A stretch of 64,000 bases of DNA from Pseudomonadota bacterium (GTDB taxonomy: Bacteria > Bdellovibrionota_C > UBA2361 > OMII01): NCBI GenBank assembly GCA_026390555.1, contig JAPLFS010000064.1:1-64000 (forward strand), in the 5' to 3' direction. Position 1 is the first letter of the stretch. Every line of letters starts with the position of its first letter. A program made the position numbers and the translations under genes. Below, one piece after another: positions 26,933 to 36,007 of the stretch. Below the pieces are notes generated by a model. That model had not been told where the DNA came from. It was given only the letters and a program-made list of their open reading frames with translations, and ran no database searches.

Positions 26933-27874
26933 ATGAGTTTTGCAAAACGTGTCCGCTTAGCCCGTTATCCACGCGAGCTCCCCGAACAGTGGAGGGGTGC
27001 GGCCGTTGCGATCGGAAACTTTGATGGTATTCACCTCGGGCATAAAGCTGTCCTCAGTGCGTTGGCGCAGGTAGCAGGAGATCGACCCAGGATCGCGCTT
27101 TCATTCTATCCCCATCCGATCAGGGTGCTACGGGGTGGAGATGAGCCCCGCTGCTTAAGTAGCGTGCGTGAGAAAGCCGAGAGGCTTGCCGAGCTAAAGG
27201 TTCAGCTACTGTACCTTATTCATTTTACAAAGAGCTTCTCGCAACTATCTGCGAGAAGCTTTATCGAACAGGTGCTGGTTCGTGCGCTCGGTGCTACTGC
27301 CATCGTTGTTGGTGAGGATGTTGCTGTTGGGCGTGGGCGCGAGGGTAACCTTGAGTTCCTTAAGCGTGAGTTGCCGAATTACGGAATTACACTACACGTT
27401 GTGCCCCGTTTTGAGCTGGCAGGGGTGCGAACCGGCTCGCGCACCATAAGAGATCTGGTTGGGATCGGGGATATGCGCGCAGCAGCGCATCTGATGGGCT
27501 CGCCCTTTACTATCTCGGCCCGTGTTGGTCACGGAGATAAGCGCGGAAGTATGATCGGCTATCCAACCGCCAATATCGCGGTTGGAAAACGGCTCATACC
27601 GAAGCGCGGCGTATATGCCTGTTACGTTGAGGTGCTCGGTGCCTCATACAAGGGGGTTGCGAATATCGGTACCCGCCCGACCTTTAACGGACGTTGCGAG
27701 CGGCTGGAGGTTCATATCCTAGATATTCAAGCGCGCAGTCTGTATGGTTGTCGTATGCATGTTAGTTTTATTGAGCGGTTACGTGATGAAGAGAGATTCG
27801 GCTCCGTTGAGGAGCTAAAGGCTCAGATCGGTAGGGATGTAGAAACTGCTCGCAGGAGTTTAACAGATGTCTAA
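26933..27874 (+). CDS. ribF: Bifunctional riboflavin kinase / FAD synthetase
   Basis: RibF phosphorylates riboflavin to FMN and adenylates it to FAD. The N-terminal adenylyltransferase has AVAIGNFDGIHLGHKAVL and the SFYPHP motif. The C-terminal kinase has GYPTANIAV (G-x-P-T-A-N) and a later LRDEERFGSVEELKAQI. I start at the ATG at 26933 (313 residues); an in-frame TTG two codons earlier is less likely. It overlaps the next gene by 8 bases. Confidence 0.96.
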   Translation: MSFAKRVRLARYPRELPEQWRGAAVAIGNFDGIHLGHKAVLSALAQVAGDRPRIALSFYPHPIRVLRGGDEPRCLSSVREKAERLAELKVQLLYLIHFTKSFSQLSARSFIEQVLVRALGATAIVVGEDVAVGRGREGNLEFLKRELPNYGITLHVVPRFELAGVRTGSRTIRDLVGIGDMRAAAHLMGSPFTISARVGHGDKRGSMIGYPTANIAVGKRLIPKRGVYACYVEVLGASYKGVANIGTRPTFNGRCERLEVHILDIQARSLYGCRMHVSFIERLRDEERFGSVEELKAQIGRDVETARRSLTDV

Positions 27875-28841
27875 GTCAACATACCGTATTGAGTATAAAG
27901 GGGAGCTTGGACGGCTCGACCGTGTGCTGGTTGCTGAATTAGCAGAGAGCTTGGCCTGCAGTCGTTCGCAGGTAGAGCGTTGGATAGAGCAGGGCAGGGT
28001 AACCGTAGATGGTCAGCAGGTCCTTAAGCCAGCGTTCAAGGTCGAGAGTGCTGCGATTATCGAGCTTCTATCGGTCGAAGAGCCCACGACGACTCTGCAA
28101 CCCCTTCAGTTATCCCTTGAGATCCTTTTTGAGGACAAGCATCTACTAGTGATCAATAAACCACACGGACTATCGATGCATCCAGGCGCCGGCAACGCTA
28201 CACATACATTAGCCAATGCGGTCGTAGGCCATGTTGGAAAGGTGCAGTTGCAAGTCGGGGAGGCTAATCGCCCAGGGATTGTGCACCGTCTTGATAAAGA
28301 TACGACCGGTATAGTTGTTGTAGCCAAGTCAACGGTGGTGCATGCCGCACTCTCTAAACAGTTCGCCGAACGCAGCATTGATCGGCGTTATTGGGCGCTC
28401 GTATTTAGCACGCCACGTTCTGTAAGAGCTATTCAACAGCAGGATCAAGGCGAGGTGCAGGCACCGATCGGACGACATCCGACTAATAGAAAGATAATGG
28501 CAATAACTGAGCAGGGCCGCCCCTCACTGACCCGTTGGCGAGTGCTTGAGAGGTTCTCGCACGGAACGTTACTGGAGTGTGTTTTGCAGAGCGGACGAAC
28601 TCATCAGATCCGTGTGCATATGACCTCGATCGGGTCGCCGTTGATTGGGGATAAATCGTACGGAGATCTATCAAATCTTCCTAAGGCGTTGAAGGATGCT
28701 TCGACTGAATTCGGACGACAGGCCCTGCATGCAGCAACGCTCAGTTTTATCCATCCGATAAGCTCTGAGCAATTGACCTTTAGCGCCCCCCTACCGCAGG
28801 ACTTTAAAGCGTTGGTTGAGCTGTTTCGCACATCCCATTAA
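27867..28841 (+). CDS. rluD: RluD-like 23S rRNA pseudouridine synthase
   Basis: RluA/RluD-family enzymes isomerise uridine in rRNA. An S4 RNA-binding domain (about residues 12-60) is followed by the catalytic domain with the signature HRLDKDTTGIVVVAKS, in which the Asp is catalytic. The motif SGRTHQIRVHM follows. The length is 324 residues. It overlaps ribF by 8 bases, so translation is probably coupled. RluD is the best guess; other members such as RluA or RluC are possible. Confidence 0.9.
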   Translation: MSKSTYRIEYKGELGRLDRVLVAELAESLACSRSQVERWIEQGRVTVDGQQVLKPAFKVESAAIIELLSVEEPTTTLQPLQLSLEILFEDKHLLVINKPHGLSMHPGAGNATHTLANAVVGHVGKVQLQVGEANRPGIVHRLDKDTTGIVVVAKSTVVHAALSKQFAERSIDRRYWALVFSTPRSVRAIQQQDQGEVQAPIGRHPTNRKIMAITEQGRPSLTRWRVLERFSHGTLLECVLQSGRTHQIRVHMTSIGSPLIGDKSYGDLSNLPKALKDASTEFGRQALHAATLSFIHPISSEQLTFSAPLPQDFKALVELFRTSH

Positions 28842-28843
28842 TC

Positions 28844-29305
28844 GTGCGCGGGCCTGTCGTGTTCGGGGGTACGGTTTCGTACTACCTAGATGGCAAGTAC
28901 CACTGGGTGACGAACGGAGCACATTGGCAGACGGGAGAGAATTCCTCGGCGCAATGTGCGCACAAGTTCGTGGAACCCTTCGATGCCCGTGGATGCCGAA
29001 TCCCGAAAGCGGTTTCGGGATTTCGAGGGGCGGAGTTGTGCTATCAGTATGGGCCAAAGACATACAATGTGCGAAATGGGGAGACCTATTTTGCAACTTG
29101 GGTGTCGAGGGGTGGGCAGATTCAGTTGGTGTGGGTGAAGATTGAAAATCCTTCTCCTTCTCCTTCTCCTGCTCCTGCTCCGGCTTCGATCGAACCCACC
29201 CCAGCTGATGAGGTTGAAGTTGCTCCTATGGTGGAAGATCTGATTCCGATCCCGCAGAGAAAAGACATCCCTGCGAGTCCCGGGCCAGTTCTTCCCCCAA
29301 GGTAG
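28844..29305 (+). CDS. Small protein with Pro/Ser linker, unknown
   Basis: This is a 153-residue open frame that starts at GTG 2 bases after the rluD stop. The first 100 residues have a Trp/Tyr-rich, Gly-containing composition (YYLDGKYHWVTNGAHW) and three cysteines. Residues about 103-120 form a SPSPSPAPAPAS linker, followed by an acidic tail. There is no signal peptide, which is odd for such a layout. Either the true start is missed or this is the remnant of a secreted protein. I do not recognise it. Confidence 0.45.
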   Translation: MRGPVVFGGTVSYYLDGKYHWVTNGAHWQTGENSSAQCAHKFVEPFDARGCRIPKAVSGFRGAELCYQYGPKTYNVRNGETYFATWVSRGGQIQLVWVKIENPSPSPSPAPAPASIEPTPADEVEVAPMVEDLIPIPQRKDIPASPGPVLPPR

Positions 29306-29322
29306 GTTGCTTAACAGGTTCA

Positions 29323-29357
29323 GACACGTGCAATGAATTCCATTCATTGCACGTGTC
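29323..29357. terminator. Perfect 15-bp hairpin, terminator candidate
   Basis: GACACGTGCAATGAA and its exact complement are separated by 5 bases (TTCCA) and followed by GTTTCT on the + strand. It lies 18 bases after the end of the small unknown gene, so it probably ends the ribF-rluD transcript, although the T-run is weak. Confidence 0.65.
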
Positions 29358-29846
29358 GTTTCTACTCAACTTTCCTATCTTTCTATAGTAATCTTTGCGC
29401 TTTGAGAGGGATCTTCAGAGTGATTCAGCCCGCTGTTACAGCATCCCTCGTGCGGTAAGCGATCACCGGACTCCGTCCTTGCCTAAGCAGAAAGCACGAT
29501 TTTATTTTGAGGCTTAGCCCCTGTAATACTTCGGCACCAGTGACCGCATGATCAATTAGCTGATGGATAGTGCGGAATTTAATTTTAAAGCAGGTTGATT
29601 TTTTAAGAGGAATTCAAGCGCCGAGCACGCAGGGATGCTCGGAGCAAAATTCCCACTGAGCGTATCCATCGAGTGCTCTGCGCTTAACTATTAAGCATTG
29701 GCAAAAAGGTATTAAATATCTTCGCGTTCACAATAGCTCGTGCGAAAGAAAAAATTATACACAAAAAAAAATAATTATTTCAATAGGTTGCTAGCTGATG
29801 GCATTCATCTAGTGGTTTTTATCCATCTCAAAATTTATTAAGTACG
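29358..29846. other. Structured non-coding stretch before the dab-like operon
   Basis: No gene is visible. Nested and adjacent inverted repeats suggest RNA structure. GAGGGAT / ATCCCTC (29406-29412, 29443-29449) encloses the hairpin GCTG-TTA-CAGC (29432-29442), followed by CTAAGC / GCTTAG (29483-29488, 29512-29517) and CCGAGCA / TGCTCGG (29621-29627, 29636-29642). From about 29700 the sequence becomes very AT-rich. It could hold an RNA element or the remains of a degraded gene. Confidence 0.45.
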
Positions 29847-29876
29847 TTGACTAAATTTTCTGATTGCTCTTATCAT
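29847..29876 (+). promoter_or_regulatory. Sigma70-like promoter candidate for the SulP-DabA operon
   Basis: TTGACT (29847-29852), an 18-base spacer and TATCAT (29871-29876) form a good match to the vegetative promoter consensus. Transcription would start near 29883, leaving a leader of about 108 bases before the SulP gene. The AT-rich flanks support promoter character. Confidence 0.5.
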
Positions 29877-29990
29877 CATAGCGTAGTGTACCAATATGCC
29901 GAGCCGTAGCCTGCCGCTATAAGACGACTAGACTCGACCTTAAGGTCTAATAATTAGTTTATTAGTTCTAATCGTTTAGTAAGGAGTTCT

Positions 29991-31628
29991 ATGGTCTCGT
30001 CTGTAACGCCAAAAGTGGCGCAATCTCTTCCATTATCTAAAATCCCATCTGATGGCCTGAAAGGTTTATCCGAGAACTGGAAGAGTGATCTAATCTCAGG
30101 ACTTTTAGTCTCCTTGATTGCGTTACCGCTCTGCCTCGGTATTGCTATGGCAAGCGGCTTCCCGGCGTTTGGTGGTGTTGTGACTGCAATCATTGGTGGC
30201 CTTGTGGTCGGGCCTTTGTGTGGTTCGCAGTTAACCATTAAAGGTCCCGCAGCAGGGCTGATTGCGATCGCAATTGCATCAGTTGAGATGCTTGGACAAG
30301 GAAATAATTTTAATGGCTATCGCTACACTCTGGCGGTAATTGTCTTTGCAAGTGCAATTCAGATTATTTTTGCTTGGTTCAAGCTAGGTCGTTTTGTGGA
30401 TTTCTTTCCGGCGTCTGTTGTGCACGGCATGTTGGCGGCAATCGGCATTATTATATTTTCAAAACAGATTCATCCACTACTTGGGGTGAAGGCACTTTCA
30501 AAGAATTCAATCGATCTTTTAATTGAGATACCACACTCTCTGGTTACCATGAACCCTGAAGTTGCACTGATTGGGGTAACGAGTGTTCTGATCGTCATTT
30601 TTGCAACGACCATCTTTGGACGTATCGCGCGCTATTTCCCTGGGCCGTTACTCGCCGTTCTCGCGGGAGTTGGTTTCTGTCTGTATTTCGATTTTCAGCA
30701 CCCGCACGACTACAAGTGGTATTCATTGAACTACTTTATTGATGATAAATACTTGGTAAGTATTCCACAGAATTTCTTGGCAGGAGTTACGTTTCCAGAT
30801 TTTTCTCAGCTGTTTAGTATGACATCACTTCAGTTTGTGTTGATGTTTGCTTTGATTGGTTCGCTTGAGGCACTGCTCACTTCAAAAGCAGTCGACGGGC
30901 TTGATCCTTATAAACGAAAAGCCAACATGAATCGCGATTTAATGGCAGTTGGTTTCGGCAACTTGCTCTGCGGATTTGTTGGTGGTTTGCCGATGATCTC
31001 AGAGGTGGTGCGTTCTTACGCAAATATAAGCTATGGAGCGCGAACTCGTTGGGCTAACTTCTTTCACGGTGCATTTTTGCTGATTTTTGTAGTGCTCCTT
31101 GCGCCAGTGATTCACCTGATACCTATTGCTGCATTGGCGGGCGTGCTTTGTGTTACTGGATACCGTTTGGCTGCACCTAAACATTTCCTTGAATGCAAAG
31201 ATATTGGTATAGAACAACTGATTATATTTACGGTGACTATAATTGGAACATTAATGACCGACCTTTTGGTTGGCGTGTTCTTGGGCATTATTGCTAAAGT
31301 AGTGGTTTGCACATTTTTAGGTGCGCCCATTAAGTACTTCATCAGGCCAGTTCTCGCGGAGGAAGAGGGTGCTGATTCTCCTTATCTGATTACGCTGCCA
31401 GAGGTGTGCTCATTTGCTAACGTGATTGGTTTCAAAAGAGCGATCGAACGTTCGCGGGGGCGGGCTGTTACGTGTGATTTTTCTAGGACCATTTTAGTTG
31501 AGCATACCTTTATGAAGCAGGTGAGAGAATTGGAGCAGGGTGAAGAGCGATCAGTTAATCTGATAGGTCTCGACAGACTTGTCCCGGTGAGTAGCCACTC
31601 AAGCGCAACTCGTAGGATTGTTCGTTGA
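29991..31628 (+). CDS. SulP-family anion (probably bicarbonate) transporter
   Basis: SulP proteins move sulfate, bicarbonate or other anions across the inner membrane. The 545-residue product has about 11-12 membrane segments (the first near GLLVSLIALPLCLGIAMASG), the family motif GPAAGLIAIAIASVEML, and a short STAS-like C-terminal domain (about residues 465-545). AAGGAG precedes the ATG. It is directly followed by dabA, so inorganic carbon is the most likely substrate, as in known SulP-DUF2309 neighbourhoods. The region is clearly AT-richer than its flanks. Confidence 0.9.
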   Translation: MVSSVTPKVAQSLPLSKIPSDGLKGLSENWKSDLISGLLVSLIALPLCLGIAMASGFPAFGGVVTAIIGGLVVGPLCGSQLTIKGPAAGLIAIAIASVEMLGQGNNFNGYRYTLAVIVFASAIQIIFAWFKLGRFVDFFPASVVHGMLAAIGIIIFSKQIHPLLGVKALSKNSIDLLIEIPHSLVTMNPEVALIGVTSVLIVIFATTIFGRIARYFPGPLLAVLAGVGFCLYFDFQHPHDYKWYSLNYFIDDKYLVSIPQNFLAGVTFPDFSQLFSMTSLQFVLMFALIGSLEALLTSKAVDGLDPYKRKANMNRDLMAVGFGNLLCGFVGGLPMISEVVRSYANISYGARTRWANFFHGAFLLIFVVLLAPVIHLIPIAALAGVLCVTGYRLAAPKHFLECKDIGIEQLIIFTVTIIGTLMTDLLVGVFLGIIAKVVVCTFLGAPIKYFIRPVLAEEEGADSPYLITLPEVCSFANVIGFKRAIERSRGRAVTCDFSRTILVEHTFMKQVRELEQGEERSVNLIGLDRLVPVSSHSSATRRIVR

Positions 31629-31676
31629 AATCTAGCAAAATCTAGGAAAAGTCCTTTTGTGCAAAGCTAACCTGTT

Positions 31677-34640
31677 ATGGAACATCAACACAAAGAAGCT
31701 GACCGGCTTATCCATATACTTGAAGAAATTGCTGAACTTCTTCCGTCGCAAGGACCCATCGATGTTTTTATACATCACAATACGCTGCATGCGTTTGAGC
31801 ATCTTGCTTTTGAGGATGCGGTTGAAGAGGCGGCACAGGTTTATGGAGCGCAGGCATTCCTTCCTGAACAACGCTATCTTGATGAATACCAAAGTGGTCG
31901 AATAAGCGAACAAGATCTTGAAAAGATAGTAGTTCAACTTATAAAAGATCCTCAAATATTCTGGGGTTATTCAGAGCATGATCTGCTTAAGAAGTTTCTC
32001 GTTACGGCTCCACCGGTCGAGAGTTTTCAGCAAGTCAAATGGTTACTAAGAGAATCGGCAGACAGAATCCCATTGCAAAACATCTCAGACAACATTCTTC
32101 GAGTCTGGCTTGAGCAGCATGCAAACGGAAGAAAAACTGACGGACTTCATCGCCTAAATCATGAGACGGCTGAAAGTCTCGAAGCGCTTATTAGGGCAGT
32201 TCCGCGAGGGGATGATGTAAAAAGCTCTGAAAGATTTATTCTTTGGGCTGCGGTACTTCTCTCTGTGTCTGATGCGTGGAATCATAGTCAACCGCATACA
32301 AAGAACATTGAATTTGATATCTGCGAGGAGATGATAAATCCATTACTCATTCGTTTCAGTGAAGAGTACCTTGATCTTGGATTCTCTAACCAGTTAATGC
32401 CAGGCAGAGCTCTGGGTATGTTGCCAGCTTTTCTTGCGCTGGTAGAACGTGCGCACTATGCCATTCCAAAGTGGCTGGAGCCGCTCCGATTTGATCTTGA
32501 GATTTATCGAAAGCAGGATAATCCTCTTGATCTCCTCAAAGAGCTCCTCAGTGACTTCAGAGTTGAGGAGGTCGAACAGCGGTCATTTTTGCTTCAGGAG
32601 GCACTCTCACTCAAAGGATGGGCGGGCTATGTTGCGTTGGTTGAAAATAAACCGGAGATGCTGCAGGACCAACAAGATGAAATTAAACCTAAGTTGCTCG
32701 ATTTTTTGAATGTGCGACTGATCGTGAAAAAGTATGCGCAGCATTCTTTTTTGTATCGTTCAAAAGTTGCAGAGACGCCAAAAGAGAGCACTGAACTAAA
32801 GACCATAGATGCAGTTTATTGTTTTGCATATCATGTGCTTAGTTTTATTTCAGCACAGGGAATTGGGGAATTATTTTTGAGTGATTCAGCAACGGCTGCA
32901 GCACTCTTGCGCTGCCTGCTCTCCTTCGATGAAGTTCGCCGCCGCCGCCTTTGGCATCTTGCGTACGAGAATAATTTCTATTCACGAACACTAAATGCTC
33001 TCGCACATCATTCACAAAAGATATCGAGTGACATAAAGAGACCCCAAGCTCAGTTTCTCTTTTGTATTGATGACCGTGAAGAATCTATACGGCGACATTT
33101 GGAGGCAAGTAGTGATTCTTATCAAACTTTTGGCACTGCTGGTTTCTTTGGAATCGATGCCAACTATACTTTGATGAGCGGTACTTCTGCTCCTTATTGC
33201 CCGGTCATTATTAAGCCTACCCATGCAATTCGTGAAATTCCGAAAGAGGGGCTGGAGGTACGACTTTCGCAGTATCGCAAGAAGCAAGAGGCGTGGTTTC
33301 GTGTCTCAGGCTACGTTAATCGCGGTTCGGGATCGATAGTTCATAGCCTTGTCCTCTCTCTCGCTGGATGTATATCAGTCATCCCTATGATTTTTGGTGT
33401 CATTGCTCCGCGTAGTTTGCAGATCCTCAGTCGATTATTTGGAGGAGAATCAGTGATTCCTCATGATCTAGCGGAATTAAAGCTAGATACTGATATTGCT
33501 GAATTAAAGCTTGATTCCGATGGATCCACTGGCTCTGATATGCCGGGATATACGTTGGATGAGATGGCCGAGCGAGTCACAAACGTTCTCCGAGGTATTG
33601 GTTTAATTGATAATTTCTCTGATTTAATTTTCCTGATAGGGCATGGCTCGTCGAGCCGAAATAATCCACTGCGGTCGGCGTATGATTGCGGCGCCTGTGG
33701 CGGACGTCCAGGGAGAATTAATGCGCGTGCATTCAGCATTATGGCGAATAATCCACAGGTACGAGCCTTGGTTGTATCTCGATTTGGTATCTCCATTCCA
33801 CAACGGACACATTTTTTTGGGGCATTTCATAATACTTGCAGCGACCAGATAGAATATTTTGATAACGAAAAATGTCCGGAGCTGCTTTTGCCACTACTTG
33901 AGCAGGTAAAGGGTGATTTGAAGAGTGCAACCAAGCAAAATGCACTCGAACGTTGCCGTCGCTTCGTCCGTTCACGGGTCAAGAATAGTGATCAGGCTGC
34001 CCAAGAGGCGCTTGCGCGTTCATACATGCTTGCAGAGGCGCGACCTGAGTATGGACATGCGACTAATGCGATGTGCATCGTTGGGCCTCGACAATTAACC
34101 ACGGGGCTGTTTCTCGATCGACGTTCTTTTTTGGTTTCGTATGATCCAAAGATTGATGCTGAAGCGAATATCCTGCTTGGTATTTTGAGAGCCGTTGTTC
34201 CTGTTTGTGGCGGTATTAATCTTGAGTATCTCTTTTCTGCTATGGACAATGAAGTTTATGGAGCAGGAACAAAATTACCTCATAATATCGTCTCATTAGT
34301 TGGTATCATGAACGGAACTTCAAGCGACTTGAGGACCGGGCTTCCGACGCAAATGATAGAAATACATGAGCCCGTGCGTCTGCTCCTGGTCGTTGTCTGC
34401 CAGAGGGCTCAGATTGAACGTGTGATTGAGTCGGAGGAGAATATAAAGCGTTGCTTTAATGGCGGGTGGATTAGGCTTGTGCTCTGGAATCCAGATACGC
34501 ATGAGTTGGAGTGGAGGCTGCCGACGGGTTGCTATCAAAGATTCGAGCCATCTACGGAAATTCTCCTTCAGGTAAAGAAGTATAGTGACTGGTTTATGGG
34601 CAAGTCTAATCATCTTTCATTTGTCGAGATCGCGCATTGA
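31677..34640 (+). CDS. dabA: DabA, inorganic-carbon accumulation protein (DUF2309)
   Basis: DabA is the zinc-binding, beta-carbonic-anhydrase-like subunit that, with DabB, converts CO2 to bicarbonate in the cytoplasm using the ion gradient. The 987-residue product starts with IDVFIHHNTLHAFEHL (about 28-43). The presumed zinc and active-site residues are seen: Cys463 and Asp465 in LFCIDDREESIRRH, His656 in GHGSSSRNNPL and Cys671 in YDCGACGGRPGR. A 9-residue tandem repeat (AELKLDTDI, then AELKLDSDG) lies near 600-617. It overlaps dabB by 4 bases. Confidence 0.95.
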   Translation: MEHQHKEADRLIHILEEIAELLPSQGPIDVFIHHNTLHAFEHLAFEDAVEEAAQVYGAQAFLPEQRYLDEYQSGRISEQDLEKIVVQLIKDPQIFWGYSEHDLLKKFLVTAPPVESFQQVKWLLRESADRIPLQNISDNILRVWLEQHANGRKTDGLHRLNHETAESLEALIRAVPRGDDVKSSERFILWAAVLLSVSDAWNHSQPHTKNIEFDICEEMINPLLIRFSEEYLDLGFSNQLMPGRALGMLPAFLALVERAHYAIPKWLEPLRFDLEIYRKQDNPLDLLKELLSDFRVEEVEQRSFLLQEALSLKGWAGYVALVENKPEMLQDQQDEIKPKLLDFLNVRLIVKKYAQHSFLYRSKVAETPKESTELKTIDAVYCFAYHVLSFISAQGIGELFLSDSATAAALLRCLLSFDEVRRRRLWHLAYENNFYSRTLNALAHHSQKISSDIKRPQAQFLFCIDDREESIRRHLEASSDSYQTFGTAGFFGIDANYTLMSGTSAPYCPVIIKPTHAIREIPKEGLEVRLSQYRKKQEAWFRVSGYVNRGSGSIVHSLVLSLAGCISVIPMIFGVIAPRSLQILSRLFGGESVIPHDLAELKLDTDIAELKLDSDGSTGSDMPGYTLDEMAERVTNVLRGIGLIDNFSDLIFLIGHGSSSRNNPLRSAYDCGACGGRPGRINARAFSIMANNPQVRALVVSRFGISIPQRTHFFGAFHNTCSDQIEYFDNEKCPELLLPLLEQVKGDLKSATKQNALERCRRFVRSRVKNSDQAAQEALARSYMLAEARPEYGHATNAMCIVGPRQLTTGLFLDRRSFLVSYDPKIDAEANILLGILRAVVPVCGGINLEYLFSAMDNEVYGAGTKLPHNIVSLVGIMNGTSSDLRTGLPTQMIEIHEPVRLLLVVVCQRAQIERVIESEENIKRCFNGGWIRLVLWNPDTHELEWRLPTGCYQRFEPSTEILLQVKKYSDWFMGKSNHLSFVEIAH
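33474..33527 (+). repeat. 27-bp tandem repeat inside dabA
   Basis: Two copies of a 27-bp unit encode AELKLD plus three residues each, in a poorly conserved linker between the two metal-binding halves of DabA. It keeps the frame and looks like slippage. Confidence 0.75.
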
Positions 34641-36007
34641 GTGAAATATTTATGAATACCGTTACTCTATCAACAACTATTGCGCAGGCAATTATCGGAG
34701 CGCCTTTGTTGGCATTATTTTTTATTATTTGCGATCGTATTTTTCGGCACGAGGTTCGCGAATTTTACATCGAAAAATGCTTGATGATCTCTCAGGCGAT
34801 CTCAATAGCAGCGGTAATAATCTGCTCTTATTGGGTGATTATAGAGGGCAGGACAATTGAGGTGCTTCAGATGCGAATCTTAAGTTTCTCCACTCAGGAT
34901 CTGATTTTCTCCTTACGGATTGATTCAACGTCCGTATTCTTTGTCATGATGAGTTGTATTCTGGGCGGAGTTGTGGGGCTTTTCGCCTCTCGCTATCTTC
35001 ATCGAGATCCGGGCTATTTTCGGTTTTTTATTTTATATCATATTTTTCTGCTTGGGGTGCATGCTATTTTTCAGGGGGCAGGATTGCCAAGCATCTATAT
35101 TGGATGGGAGTTAATTGGAATTACCTCAGCGCTTTTGATCTCATTCTTTGCGTTTCGTAAGCAGACGGTAGCCAACTCACTTCGAGCATTCTGGGCGTAT
35201 CGCATAACTGACTCAGGTATTCTAGTTGCAACACTATTGGCGATGCATCAAGGGATCGATCAATTTAATGCAGCGCATTGGCATACACAATTCTTTATCC
35301 CTTTTGCATGTCTCTTGTCAGCTATTGGTAAGTCGGCGCAATTTCCATTTGGTCACTGGCTTCCAAAGGCCATGGAGGGCCCAACTCCCTCTAGCGCAAT
35401 TTTTTATGGGGGGCTCTCGGTTCACGCTGGCATGTATTTAATGTTGCGGGTATCAGAAGTTTATGGCCTTCCGCTGATAGTTGCTGTTGCCATGATAATT
35501 ATTGGTGCTATTACCTTGTGGTATGGAACCGTCGTTGGCAGAATTCAAAGTGACGCTAAAAGTGTACTTGCCTACGCTTCGATGGCGCAGGTAGGGCTTA
35601 TGTTTGTCGAAATTGGCCTGGGCTTGAACTCTCTCGCGATTTTTCACTTTGTTAGTCACGCGATGTTAAGAACCTATCAACTCTTGAATGCTGCCTCTTT
35701 AATGCACGACCGCTATGCCTTTGAGCATGTGCTTGGACGAGACCAGGTAAAATTCCAGCCCGTGCAGGGAGAGAGAGCTTTTTCTCAATATGCCTACGCA
35801 TTTTGGGAGAGTACTGGTGGGATCTTTGGCAGGTTGAGTCTTCTGGTATTTGCAGAGTTTCTTGCACGTTCAGTGCGTGCTTTTGAAGAGTGGCTCAGCG
35901 GAATTATTCTTGTTGTGGCGCGAAGAATAATTTTTTGGGTGAACCATCCAATCAAAGGTTTCGTGATTACGCTTCACAAAGTTTCAGATAACCGGGATTC
36001 TTTATGA
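34637..36007 (+). CDS. dabB: DabB, NuoL/ND5-like membrane subunit
   Basis: DabB is the antiporter-like membrane partner of DabA that couples it to the ion gradient. The 456-residue product has about 11-12 membrane segments and ND5-type motifs: GWELIG (156-161), Lys232 in SAIGKSAQFPFGHW and WLPKAMEGPTPSSA (241-254). I give the TTG at 34637, which overlaps dabA by 4 bases; an ATG at 34652 is also possible. The end overlaps the next gene by 4 bases. Confidence 0.92.
   Translation: MSEIFMNTVTLSTTIAQAIIGAPLLALFFIICDRIFRHEVREFYIEKCLMISQAISIAAVIICSYWVIIEGRTIEVLQMRILSFSTQDLIFSLRIDSTSVFFVMMSCILGGVVGLFASRYLHRDPGYFRFFILYHIFLLGVHAIFQGAGLPSIYIGWELIGITSALLISFFAFRKQTVANSLRAFWAYRITDSGILVATLLAMHQGIDQFNAAHWHTQFFIPFACLLSAIGKSAQFPFGHWLPKAMEGPTPSSAIFYGGLSVHAGMYLMLRVSEVYGLPLIVAVAMIIIGAITLWYGTVVGRIQSDAKSVLAYASMAQVGLMFVEIGLGLNSLAIFHFVSHAMLRTYQLLNAASLMHDRYAFEHVLGRDQVKFQPVQGERAFSQYAYAFWESTGGIFGRLSLLVFAEFLARSVRAFEEWLSGIILVVARRIIFWVNHPIKGFVITLHKVSDNRDSL

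Noticed and set aside
28886-29347. Arg/Ser-rich open frame on the - strand opposite the small Pro/Ser-linker gene
   Set aside because: The RSRSRSRRRRRRR-like run is the reverse complement of the Pro/Ser linker; it reaches into the terminator hairpin.
29954-30238. 94-codon - strand frame at the SulP start
   Set aside because: Antisense to the well-supported transporter N-terminus.
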